From Ptychodera flava (lineage: Eukaryota > Hemichordata > Enteropneusta > Ptychoderidae), in the NCBI RefSeq assembly GCF_041260155.1, contig NC_091935.1:40013303-40077302 (forward strand): DNA of 64,000 nucleotides, read 5' to 3'. Both the position numbers and the translations under genes were made by a program. Positions 13,735-39,300 of the stretch are shown here, piece after piece. Positions within the stretch are counted from its first letter, which is position 1. Each line of letters starts with the position of its first letter. The notes below the pieces were generated by a model that had not been told where the DNA came from, ran no database searches, and saw only the letters and a list, made by a program, of their open reading frames with translations.

Positions 13735-15741
13735 TTAACCCTTAAAGTGCCATAGACTTTCTATGCAATGCAACTGCCAGGCCAAGGACTTTTTGAACCC
13801 AACTTCTCAACATGTTATGCTTTTTTCAGACCGGTGCAGTTCATTTTCTGTGATGAGAAACCCTAACAACCCATTATTATTTCCAAAGCTCAGGATATGA
13901 AGAAGCTCTCTATGACAATGAAAAGTTTCAATTTACACATTGAAGGTGTAAAATTGGGCTAAAATGCTCGTTTTTTGTTCAAAATTCACTGAAAATGATA
14001 AAAAGTTTCTAAAAATGTAAAAAATTCATCATCGGCCTTCAAACTTGAATAAAATTTTCATGTTATGGAAAGACACAAATTCAGGTACATGATTTCAGCA
14101 TCATGTAACATCATACGTAAATAATAAACAAAAACAAACAAACAATTAGTGTCTTTCAAAATAATACAAATGCTTCCTGTGCAAATGCATCTCTACAAAA
14201 ATACAAATAATATTTTACATGCAGTACACTAAATGTAGATTGACAACTACTGTGTATGGAGCATCAGCATGATTGCATTGCCCAAGCATTGTCGTTTACT
14301 TGTCTATTGTATTTGTTTGTTTGTTTGTTTGTTTGTATTTGTTTGCTTGTTTATATATTTTTATTTCTTCTAGTGGAAATGATTTTCCAGAGAAAAATTC
14401 AGTGTACATATCCACTTTGTCATCAGTTTACTATCTATCATACGATTTCTTGTTAGTGTTATTTAAAATCTGTCTTCAAAGTTAGAAGAAATCAATTATA
14501 GTCTTGTTTGCCTGTAAACACAAACAATTAATTTGCATACACAGAGACAACAAGGTTCCATATTGTACATGGAGGGGTAACTATTGTGCAACACATGCAC
14601 ACAACTATAGGGCATATTCAACTGACTCTGTATAGTTTGAACCGCCTGTATAATTATAATGAAGAGTTGAAGACAAAAACACATTTCACTAACCTTTTTA
14701 TCGATTAATTTTGGTGTTTGACCCAACTTACATTAGTTTAATTCACGTACGCGTGTGTAACTATCTGTGGCTTATCGAGACACGGACTCGTACTACCATA
14801 CATACTAGTCATCCGTTCGCCAAGTTTGATCACATTTTTTGACAAGCACGCCAAAAAATCCGACACAAAATGGAAAGAAACCACTAAGTATCGAGAAAAA
14901 AGTTTCATGTCCGGTTTATTTCAGTTAAAAAAATGCGTAACACGAAGGAAATGTCTCGCAATGTCAACAGTTCAGAACAACTACATTTCATTTACAAACC
15001 GGGTCGACTGTTATGGCCGTCTCGCTTCAGGACGGCCGGAGGTCAAATATCAACAGTTTAAAGGGGCTTTTTGGCAGTCAAACGCTTGAAAATTCACAAA
15101 ATACACTTCAATTTAACCAAATCCTTACAAATTTCTCAATCTTGCATGTTTTGGACTTCGAAAACCTTAACCTCGGTTCCATGTTGAGAGTTAGGCATCA
15201 CACAGTGCCGCCATCTTGGCCGCCGATACGTTCGAAGTTCACTATCGCGATCGATTTGGTCTCAAAATCGCGTCATTTTTCCGTAAATTATTCTCAAAAA
15301 AAACTGTAAAATCTATCATTTCTATCACCAGAGGGCAGTAGCTTGGCATAATATAGTTGTCTTCCGTGTCTACGGCATGGTAAAGCTTTCAAAACGTACG
15401 TACGTGTTTCGTTCATGCACTGTGGCCGTATCCGCGTACGGGTGAAACTGCAGACCTGATTAAATATTCATGAAAACCGCTGACCTCTTTTGAAGAAAGT
15501 TCGCATAAATTACTGGAATTTTCGATTGTTAGGCTGCATGATGTCATTATTTTAGTCCTTATATGGTACTAAACTTGGTTCAAAGGGTCAGGAATACCCT
15601 CCTTCTGGCTGAGTTCGGCAATACATAGCTAAGTTAGGCATAAGCATAGAACGCAATCCACTGTCGGTTTATATACCGACGTGGCGCTGAGAGCGAGAAT
15701 GCCGTGTCGGTTTATAAACCGACGCGGCACTTAAGGGTTAA
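13735..15741. mobile_element. 2.0-kb TTAA-flanked non-autonomous element (piggyBac-like termini)
   Basis: TTAA at 13735-13738 is followed by CCCTTAAAGTGCC. At the other end GGCACTTAAGGG is followed by TTAA at 15738-15741. The two termini are inverted repeats differing by one A. The left half is AT-rich; from about 14730 the sequence becomes CpG-rich, with a YY1-type motif (AAGATGGCGGC on the minus strand, 15207-15217). Two strong GTCGGTTTATA.ACCGAC hairpins lie just inside the right end (about 15663-15725). No transposase gene was found. CCC/GGG ends with TTAA duplications fit piggyBac non-autonomous elements. Confidence 0.75.
14313..14345. repeat. (TTTG)n microsatellite
   Basis: Five or more tandem TTTG units followed by degenerate copies, inside the TTAA-flanked element. 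Confidence 0.85.
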
Positions 15742-16250
15742 AATAAACTTTACTAGCTGCAAGCAGCAAAGTTGAAAATAGCACCAATGATACTGAGGCC
15801 ACTACTTGATGGGAATGCAAACCTGGTATTTACATTGGTACAGATCTAGCACAGGTGTCAGTGACATCACTGCAGCATTGATCTAATAGTTGACAATGCC
15901 AAAAGAAGACTCAGCTCTATGTGGGACCAAGCAATTAGAATTACACAATTGTTGAGGGCATAATTTGAACAAATCTGGATGACAACATCCTTTGGAACCA
16001 ACAAACTATAGTTCTGTATAAAATCCTGAATTTGTATTTTACTGTTTGTACATGTAAACTCATTCGCATGTGGAAATTTTACTACGCTAAAGTTTACAAT
16101 GTTTCAACACAATTCAAATGTAAAATGTGCAGATCAGAAGTCTTACAGACAAACACACATATACGTATTCACATATATACATATGTGATGTACCTATACT
16201 GGTACACACATGCACTTACTTACATATACTAGAATAAAACAATTTACACA

Positions 16251-16256
16251 TTTATT
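16251..16256 (-). terminator. Candidate poly(A) signal for CTH
   Basis: TTTATT on the plus strand is AATAAA on the minus strand, 67 bases beyond the CTH stop codon. It is well placed for a short 3' UTR. Position is the only evidence. Confidence 0.45.
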
Positions 16257-16322
16257 CTACAGCTCTTTCTCTCAAAAAAATTTTATTACAAGCTAACTGA
16301 ATTCTAAAACACTCCTGTCACA

Positions 16323-30082
<13,760 letters not shown>

Positions 30083-31365
30083 ATTGGATAAAGTGCGTGA
30101 AAGAGAACTTGAAACGTGGTTACAAATAGACTCCCTAGCTGAGTGAAAGTTATACACCACAGGGTAAGAGCTTTGTCGAAGTGCTTGAGTGAATTTAGTG
30201 AAGTGCGGACGCACCAATGTTGTAAACGCTGGCATACGTTGGAGTACTCTTCTGCCAGTTGCCCGATGTGTGCACTCCTAATAAATAGTCACAGACAACC
30301 GAGGCATGACACACGGCCCATTGTGAACCTTAACCTCACCGTCAACTGGGAATAGAGGGCGCTCTTGTCAAAAGGCTGCGCCGAGTCTACCGCGTCATTG
30401 TGTGGTCCAATCATGCAGTGGAAGTCAACACGACAACATCACGGTATGCTATTTTTCACCTTCCTTGGCGTGCAAAATTTGGGGTGAGGCAGAGTGCGAT
30501 TTTTTTCCTGAATTCCACTATTCTTCCACATTTTAGTCCTGTTAGTAATTTTGATAAAGCTATTAAAAAGGCTGCATTGATTTCAATAATTTCCACTCAG
30601 CACAACGCAGATTTGTCCAATGCCCAAATAAAGTTTGATATCGTCATTGGCCGTGTCATTAATAATACATTTAAAGAATATCTCTGAAGGGATAGTGTAG
30701 CACATACAAAACACAATATACGTCCATGTTTACCTTAAAATACTTTGAGCAGAGAAAAACAGTCAATGAAGTCGAAATTTTGCATTGATTTGAATTGAAT
30801 TTTGTTTGATATATGGTCTTGACCTTTTTTTTTGTAAAAATTACTCATATTTGTGAATTACTTTTCCAACTTGAAGATCAAAGTACTAAGTATCTGCAGC
30901 TTTGATGAAAAATGACTTATTAACTGGTTTAAGGGCGGGATCAAATGTAAACGATTAAGAATGGTATTCCCGTTGAGTTCTTTACGAAATAGTTCACCTT
31001 ACTTCAACTGAGACAAAAATGATATTACAAAGTATCTGTCATCAGATCTCAATGACATTGAATCTTGACTGGTTAGGGGATACTTTGACACTGATGTAAA
31101 TTGTTCCTATCTGTCCTTTATTTAGTGAATGGCTCTACCTTGGTTTTGAAATTTTGTCCCGGTCCCGAGTTTATCTCATTCTCGTTATCATGTCAACATC
31201 AAACTTGCCAGGTTCGTTGATCTTATATGTGAATGAAGCCTTAAGGTATAATGCATCTCATGGACAGGTATTCTGACTTACAATATTTCACATTCTGTGC
31301 TGATTTACCACTTGTCGGGCTTATTTTGAAGCTCTTGGTGTAAGAAAAGTTTTCACCTCTTATAT

Positions 31366-31520
31366 TTTCGAAAATCGAAAAATATTGTCTTTTCTCATAG
31401 GGATGGCGGCCATTCCGATTTCAAATAATGTTTCATTTGTTTATCTGGTACCAAACTTTGCACGGTAACCCCTGATTTTTATTCTAGATTTGCTACTATA
31501 AGAATGGTTGAAAGTTCCAA
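31366..31520 (+). repeat. Dispersed repeat, copy 1
   Basis: Shares with 57590-57760 the words ATAGGGATGGCG, TTTGCACGGT and CCTGAT.TTATTCT, then a variant of GAATGGTTGAAA, in the same order and spacing. Family unknown; both copies are diverged. Confidence 0.6.
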
Positions 31521-31819
31521 GTGAGGAAAGTATAAGCAAAATTATCTTTTACTTTCGAAGCACGCCGTTAATTTCTGGGATAAACAATTTCAAAGAAATC
31601 CTCCTTGCATGTTCCCTATACTCATAAAGCGTCAAATCTTGGCCAGTCTCAATGTCTCTGCATCTACATTGCTGTTAATTTTCTCCAAGACGCATGAATA
31701 AGATAGGTGTTTTTTCATTAGTAAATCGACTGCATAGATCTCAACTGATTTTTCTTCCACAATTGCAATAAAGTGATGAATAGTATGTGTGATCACATTT
31801 TTTGGCACTTGACCTTCTA

Positions 31820-32130
31820 ATCAGAAGCGCTTGGAAAAATTGACGAGGCTCAGGCTGGTTTTCGCAGTCCATTATTTAGAAATACTTATCAAGCAAAAGA
31901 TGCAAATTTTACTGTGCTTTTGTAGAATTTTCAAAGGCATTTGATCTAGTGGAGTGAAAACAATTTTGATATATGTTGCAAAGAGGCGGAATCAAAGAAA
32001 AGTTGTTTAGGCCTTAGATGTTATAAGTAATGTACAAAGATGTGACATCAAGATCATGATACTAATCATTTTTGTTGCTCTATTGATGTATGTCAAGGTC
32101 ACTTTTTTCATCAACGAATTTTATGTTATA
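31820..32130 (+). mobile_element. Decayed LINE reverse-transcriptase fragment
   Basis: Across several frames, conceptual translation gives IDEAQAGFRS, then a NFQ/SKAFDLVE-like segment, then a VQRCDIKIM-like segment. These match the order AQAGFR...DFSKAFD...VKI in non-LTR reverse transcriptases. The frame is broken repeatedly and no ends were found. This is a small fossil of a LINE. Confidence 0.55.
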
Positions 32131-33810
32131 CAAAATAACGGTTACCGGGTGTTCAGCTTTTTCCGTTTTCTTATTGGCGCGTTCGTTGTTGACTTTGCCA
32201 AAGTTAATCCAGTGATAATCTGGTGACAGCGTCCACAGATTAGTAATTTACACTTGCTTGCTTTGGCGCATTAGGCAATCAAATTCTTCAGATAACAGAT
32301 GCAGCATGGTGATAAAACGTTTACGCAAGATTGTCAAGGGTAGTGCTAAGTTAGACCAAAACACCAAAGGTTTGTAGAATAAACCTTTATTAGCATTACA
32401 ACAAAATACCTGACCACCCCTGGGAAGGGACATTTAGGCGACTCCCTATGATTTGTCCGCTAGATAAGTACAGTTGTCGTGGTACAGAATTGTATGCTTG
32501 CAGAGTTTCGCTTTTCTTCCATTAATAGCGGGTTGAGGCTGATGGAAAACTTGGAATCTATAGAGACCAGAGATCGGATGTACTATGATGACGTAGTCGT
32601 GAGAAATGTGAAGATGAATACCACTAAGCTTCCTTTTGATTTGTCTTTTTTTTTGATAATCAAAGAAGTATATTCCTGTAAATTACTTGCATCCTCCTTC
32701 TAAAAGAAATTTTATTCAATTGATGGTCACTTATGATGAAGTTGCTATACAACGTATAGCTGCCTATGTATTTCATTCAATACGATTGAGAAAGGAGGTG
32801 AACGACCTGTAAAATGTACACTTCTAACTTTCCTGTCATTTATTTTCAATGAAATCAATCTGTAAAGGCCCTACATTACTAAACTGGCCACACTTACATT
32901 ATTGATCTTATCTTTTAATATTTTAAGCCAGTTTTTTAAATTATTGTTCTGATGAAAGTTTACTCTGTCTCGTCCTGTATGGCAGCAGTAAAAGACTGCT
33001 GTGTTGTGAAACTCACAAATTTGAATTTGATCAGGACAAATGCAACATATTCGTCAAATGTGAAGTGTCAATTGCTGGAGACAAAAAACTCCGTAGGGTA
33101 CATTTAACCAACTAGTGAGTGCAATAACAAGTTCAATTTCACAATTATGCACTCGATAAAATGTAGCAGTATTGTCTATAGGGTTTCTAAAATCTGGTAA
33201 GTAGGGGTACTATATAGCATGATTATCTGCAATGACAGCTGTTAGTCCGTCTTCTTTCCCCGTTAGAAGTCTCTTTCAAAGTAAGTTTGAAGGCAGCACC
33301 TTCTTATTGTGAAGCCAATTATTATTATATGTGTAAGTGACCAGTCATAACCGACTGGACGGCGTTTTTTTCTGATATGAGTATTGCGGTTCCCTTTTCT
33401 GAACAAGATACTCCAAGTTTTCATCGCGCCAGCCAATGTGACTCTATCCCTATCAACAGTCCATAAGGTACCTAGGCAAATGGCCGAATTACATAAATAC
33501 CCACGCCACGGTGACATTTTTGGCTGTGTGAATGCTTTACATTTATTAAAAGCCATTATGTCAAGCGAGTTGAATATGCTTTGTTGAAGTGGAACACCTC
33601 TCTATTCACAAACAATTGCCGTCCAGCTGAAAGACAATGAACCAGACATGCATGTCATGAGTGTGTTTGAAAACCTGAGAATGGTATTCACTACCGCTTT
33701 CAATTGGTGCCACCAGCCTTTGTGCAATGTGTTCCTCGATTTGCAGAAGTTGCCCTTGTTGTTCATTTATTGTCCTAAACACTTTTAAGATCTAATATCT
33801 TCATAATTAT

Positions 33811-33955
33811 TAGCTGCAATAATTGTAGCCTTGGTTTGCCGTGGGGCTTGGGCTTCTGTCGTGCGGCTCGCGACTTGCTTAGTTGGGGCAAGGCGCGAGC
33901 CGCACGACAGAAGCCCAAGCCCCACGGCCAACTAAGGCTACAATTATTGCAGCTA
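33811..33955. mobile_element. 145-bp snap-back hairpin element
   Basis: TAGCTGCAATAATTGTAGCC at the left end is the exact complement of the right end. Inside, the GC-rich arm GCCGTGGGGCTTGGGCTTCT and its continuation pair almost perfectly. The loop is about 20 bases. The nearly perfect pairing points to a recent origin or to conversion between arms. No gene. Confidence 0.8.
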
Positions 33956-35221
33956 CATATAATTATATGATTGTTCCGGTTGTCAGGATGGTATCAACCA
34001 TAGGAACTATATTGCTTCTTTCTTCTATCGTCGTTTTTTTCTAACAGTTTACTTTAGTTTTTTCTCCTGTCAAAATATGACCACAAGATTTTAATCAAAA
34101 ATGGGAGAAAAACGTACCTAGCAAAATGTGCGCGAAGACTTCAAAAAATTAGCTTGGCAAAACAAAGAGTGGGCAACTAGGCTGTTTTAAATGCAAAGTT
34201 AATGAAAATTTGCCCCAACGGACAAAATTGGTGAGGATATAGTCGACAAGCTCAAAAGAAACGAGGTTAGCTGATAAGAGTATCGAAAATTATTAACTCT
34301 ACCAAGAGGGAGAAAGAAGAGAAGAAATAATACTGCTAAATATTTATTTTTAATAAGATTTATTGAACCATAGACAGTAGATAAACTACCGTCTATGATT
34401 GAACAGGGCTAAGTGGTTTTGTTTGGACAATATCAGTTGATTGATGAATGAAGATTCATCGCATATAATTTATTTACCTTGAACTGACGTAAAGTATATA
34501 CTTATGGAAGAAAATTTCTTCGCCCACAGAGCTAAGGTGAGTGCTGTAATATGAACAATAAGTTTACTCCAAAATCATTCATGTGACGTGCATTATATCA
34601 TATGCGTTTAGAACGATAGGTATTTTTGACTGAATCTGACAGTGAAAATTAATCTCCATCATAGTACTAAAAGTGATGGTGTTTTGGTGCAACAGCTGAC
34701 GAAATTGATACTTGAAGTGGAGCATACACTATGACAGGGGAAATATTCTCAAGTCAAGCTGGCGTGCAACTTGAACCTGGTCTATTTGTATTCGATAAAA
34801 GTGTAGTTACGGCCAGTGGATTCGTATATAAAAAGATTTGAACCGGTACTCCATTCAGTGTTGAAGATTCATATTTCGCGAAAAAAAACCTTGTGACTTG
34901 TCGTTGGTTTTTTGAGGACAGAAAAATGGTGTTTTTATTAAGGGATTTCATTTTACCAATAGGAATATCTGAATATTTCCTTTGTTAAGTTTGTGTTTTG
35001 AATTTACGTTTATCTCACGTGACCATACACCGATGATGTTGCAAAGGAAAATGCTGCACTGCAGAAGTCAGATATTGCAAAGTCAACCCCGAGGACATTC
35101 GGCTTGCCCCTCACCTTGGAATAAATGAACACGCCCTGGCTACGGCCCACCTTACCGATGAAATTAATGGGTGCGCTGCACTGTGGTGGTACGCGCGGCG
35201 ACACCATATGACCTTAGTATA

Positions 35222-35360
35222 GGATAAAGCCCGAGTCGAGGGCTCTTCTGGTATATAAAGTCCAACCCAATGATAAAATGTCGAGGCCGCAGGCCGAGAC
35301 ATTTTATCGTAGGGTTGGACTTTATGTACCAGAAGAGCCCGAGTATGAGGGTTTTTATCC
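35222..35360. mobile_element. 139-bp hairpin element
   Basis: The left arm contains GGGCTCTTCTGGTA and AAGTCCAACCC, then GATAAAATGTC; the right arm carries their complements in reverse order around a short GGCCGCAGGCC turn. Arms of ~60 bases differ at only a few positions. Confidence 0.8.
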
Positions 35361-35607
35361 GACTTAAAAACTATCGCCCCTAACTGATATATTTTCGTTT
35401 TCAATGTGTTTACGTCAACCGTCCCCTTTGTCAATGTAACATGTTTAGGATATGAATTAAAACTTTTATTTGTGAAATAGCCTTCCAATGTAATGGAACA
35501 TCCTATAAATGCCTAGGGTACATTATATAAATGCCCTAGGGCACAGCAGATTTTGTGTTGCAGCTGGTTTCCGCTGTGTTACCAAATTTGAATATTACTA
35601 CCCTTTT

Positions 35608-36001
35608 CAGTAATAGAGCGCGAAGCCACTGCAGTGAACTGCAATAAAACTGCTCACACTAATTAGTTTCAGCTGTAGCCAGCTGGCAAAGTCGACAACA
35701 TTGTATGTCCATGCAGACAGTTTGTCTGGGGCGGAAGTTGAAATAAAAAAGATTTGTACATGGACAAGTGCATGGTAATGTTACATTGTATCTTAATCTT
35801 GAACACAGGGTGCCAATCGTAAACTCTCATTTACAACTCGAGCCTCAGACAGAGCTAGTTTTGCCTTTGTACAAGCAGACTTTTTGGTCTTTATCAAGTA
35901 GCCTTGTTCAACACCAAAGTGGCCACGGCTACAGCTGAAACTAATTAGTGTAAGCAGTTTTATTGCAGTTCACTGCAGTGGCTTTGCGCTCTATTACTGC
36001 A
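35608..36001. mobile_element. 394-bp element with ~75-bp terminal inverted repeats
   Basis: Both ends begin with variants of CAGTAATAGAGCGC(G/A)AAG and continue CCACTGCAGTGAACTGC, AATAAAACTGC, ACTAATTAGTTTCAGCTG as inverted repeats. About 240 bases of unique spacer lie between. It looks like a MITE; no clear target duplication was identified. Confidence 0.72.
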
Positions 36002-36344
36002 AATGGTTGTAAAACGTACCAGATATCTACAAAATATGACATGTTCACTTTTGATTGGACAGTACTCTACTACGGCGCTGTCATTCGTTTCTGGAATTTG
36101 GTGACCAAGGCTTTATGAGTAATAAAACACTCTGAATTGAGCATTCTGATTGGTCAATCAACAGTAGATAGTTTTTAAAATACAGATAAATGAGGTAAGA
36201 CACTTGTGACGCGCAAGGCGCGTCGGCCGGATGAGAACCCTAAGTGCAGTCTGGGTAATCGAGACTGTGGCGGGGTACCCAGTGAACGGCTATACACGGT
36301 CCCTCTATCACGCGGACCGTGGGCTACACTACGGTACAATAAAC

Positions 36345-39300
36345 ATGTCGACAACAGCGAAGGTCATTTTTGTTCTTCTGGGTCTCTACATTGCGTATAA
36401 CATGGTTGATAAATTTGATCCAGGTAAGTATGTACAACCATACAATCTACTAATCGTTACAAGATTCATATGTTGACCTCTCGCAGTCTCCCTCTGGCTT
36501 CAATGCTAGGTTGCTCTGCTCGCCGGTTGCGGTGTGTGCCAGCACAGAGAGAGCTGAACGTTGATCCGTGCCACGCCCCACGGCACAGGTGCTTGCAGTG
36601 TTGCTTGGATAGTTGATCGGAGGCCGGGGCCGGGCCCGGGATCGAAGGCTAGTGTGAGGCGGAAGGCCGAACCTTGGTAGTAGTAAGATTAGGGCCTACT
36701 ACCCAGGTTCGGCCTTCGCCCTCACACTGCGGCATTCGATCCTGGGCCCACGATCGACAATCCAAGCAACACTGCAAGCACCTGTGTGCCATGGTACCTC
36801 TTTGTGATGATAGAGTATTAGCAGAGGGACGCGCAGACGTTGAGTGTCGAACCACGTACAGTGCGTTGACCTCACAAGACCATCCACCAATGGAAACGGT
36901 ATGGGGGCCCGTTCTGGTCATAATTATGTTTTATTATATTTAGTATGTTAGAATTAATTTTATGTAGACTGGAATTAATTTACTAGCACCTCGAATTAAT
37001 TGTATGTTTCTTTTAATTAATTTTTATATGCTTTAATTAATTTTGTGTAGTCATGCCGAATTAATTTTAGTGTTCCAATTAATTATTTCTGCTTATCTTT
37101 GCTGAATTAATTTTATGTAGTCTATAATTAATTTTGCTAACATTTCAAATTATTTATACGTTTTTTATGCGCCGGAATTAATTTTATGTAGTCTACATTT
37201 AATATATCAATTCCTTCAATTAATTTTGGGTTCAAAATGTTTTCACGTGCTGCAATTAATTTAATGTGTGCTAGAATTAATTTCTACCAGTGTCTTGAAT
37301 TAATTTGTGTGTTCGGTCGACGTAATTATGTGTGTTCGCTTGAATTAATTATATGTGTTTGCTCGAATTAATTATATGTGTTTGCTCGAATTAATTATAT
37401 GTGTTTGCTCGAATTAATTTCGGCCGATCCCACAGTCCTTTGCGCACAAGTACTCACTTTGCCCTGATTGGTCAAAAGTACGTGATTTTCATTGTCAAAA
37501 TGGCGGCAAGAGGTGATGGTCGAAACACGCACGAACAAATCAGACAAGTTGCCCAGAATGCGATAGAAAATATCAACAGATTAGCAAATATGCTACAAAA
37601 TCCAAGTACTCCAGTTACAGAAACTAGGGAGACTAGTCCGGGTGATATCAACACTAACAGGCATTCCAGAAACGCCGTTGATGAACTTCACCGACGATTT
37701 CCCACCCTTGGCACTGGACAAATTAACGTAGGTACCACTGGCACTCGTACTCGTACATCATCTGCACTTAATCGGTCCAGATCTACATTTCGACCTCGCC
37801 CGTATCCTGCCACCAACAGCAGACGGGCTGCTGTTGGACGTCCCATGGAATCTTCTACTGTAATAAGGGATGTCGTTATAATAGAGAAAGATCATGACCG
37901 CGCACCCACCCGATCGGAAAAACTCGAATTTGAGAAGAGTGGAAGAGTAATCACGGGTTTTGACATCAACAGAAATTGGGATGACGATCAGTTGGAAAGA
38001 GCTCTGCGTTCATTACTGAGAGGTTCGGAAATGGAAAGATTCCCATTTGAAATAGTGAAAAACTGTGCTGGAACACTTGTTATACCGAATGTACCTACTG
38101 GGAAAAAGATAGATGCAAGGATGCTGTTGAATCTATCGCACCATCAGGATGTATCTATATTAGGCTTCTCTCAGATTTGCCACATGTAAGTGAGACAATA
38201 GAACATATGCAATCACAGTCAGTTTTGGACTCTGACAGCGAAAGGGAAGCACATAGTCCACGCACAGAAAACAGTGATGACGTCATGTACGAACCCTTTC
38301 CTATCGATACCAGCGAAACAGTGGTGGTAGATGTGACAGCTGATAAATCAACACCCGAAGCTGGAATTAGTTCTCCATCCAATGAGGACATGGATCCAAT
38401 TGTATGCCCATTCGATATCAAGGCCATAATAGACAAAGGGAAAGCTTCAGAACTTATGGAGCCTGTAGAAGTACTAAGATTTCTGCAGCAAGAGATAAAT
38501 GAGGGTAGAAAGCTGGATCTTCTGTCTTGTGAAGAAACTATTGAGGGCAAGACCAATTACATCACTATCAACAGAGGAAGTATTCTCCAATCAACGTTCA
38601 GCGAACTGGAATTTATTGACAACTTTAGAGTTACTTTTGAAGTAGACTTTATGGGCGAAGAGTCGGTTGATCTGGGTGGTCCCAGAAAGGAGTGGATTAG
38701 GTTGGCTAATCATGCCATTAAGGAAAAGTACTTTGACAAAGGACTGCGAGAATTCCTTAGCCAAGATTACTACTATGTAGGAATTATGATAGCTGTAGCA
38801 ATGCTACAAAATGGGCAGCTACCAACATACCTAAAAGAAGACGTGTTGAAAGAAATTATATCCACTAACATGGCCAAGAATCAGTGTATTCATGAAATTC
38901 AGAGAGGTCTAGAGAAACTTGGAATGCTGTCAGCCCTTCGACAGTTTCCAATGCTACCACATCTCTTAAGACCAAATGCTCAGCACAAAGTCAGTGTTCC
39001 AAGCCTGCTGCAACTTTTGAAGCCAAAGTTTTCAGAGGAAGGAAGCAATGCAGCCAACAGCGAGAAAGCAGTGTACCAGTTATTTGTGCGATATGTGAGA
39101 GAGGTGGCTAGTGGAAGGAGGTCCTGTGGAGAAAAGAAACTAGAACTACAGCACATTTTAGAATTTGCAACAGGAGCTTCTGAAGAGCCAGTGTTGGGTT
39201 TTATCATACCACCTTTACTTGAATTTGTCCTTCCAATTGAAGTAACTGTCAAAGAGGCAAGTTCTACTGATGAAGGCAGTTCAGCTATGGTTGTGGGAGG

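Larger units (their letters stand above)
30083..36344. other. 6.3-kb head-to-head spacer between CTH and the HSD11B1-like gene
   Basis: Divergent promoter region plus intergenic DNA. I find no full gene here. It contains a decayed LINE reverse-transcriptase piece (about 31820-32130), one copy of a dispersed repeat (31366-31520) and three hairpin elements (33811-33955, 35222-35360, 35608-36001). The last ~150 bases before 36345 are GC- and CpG-rich and probably hold the HSD11B1-like 5' UTR and promoter. Confidence 0.6.
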
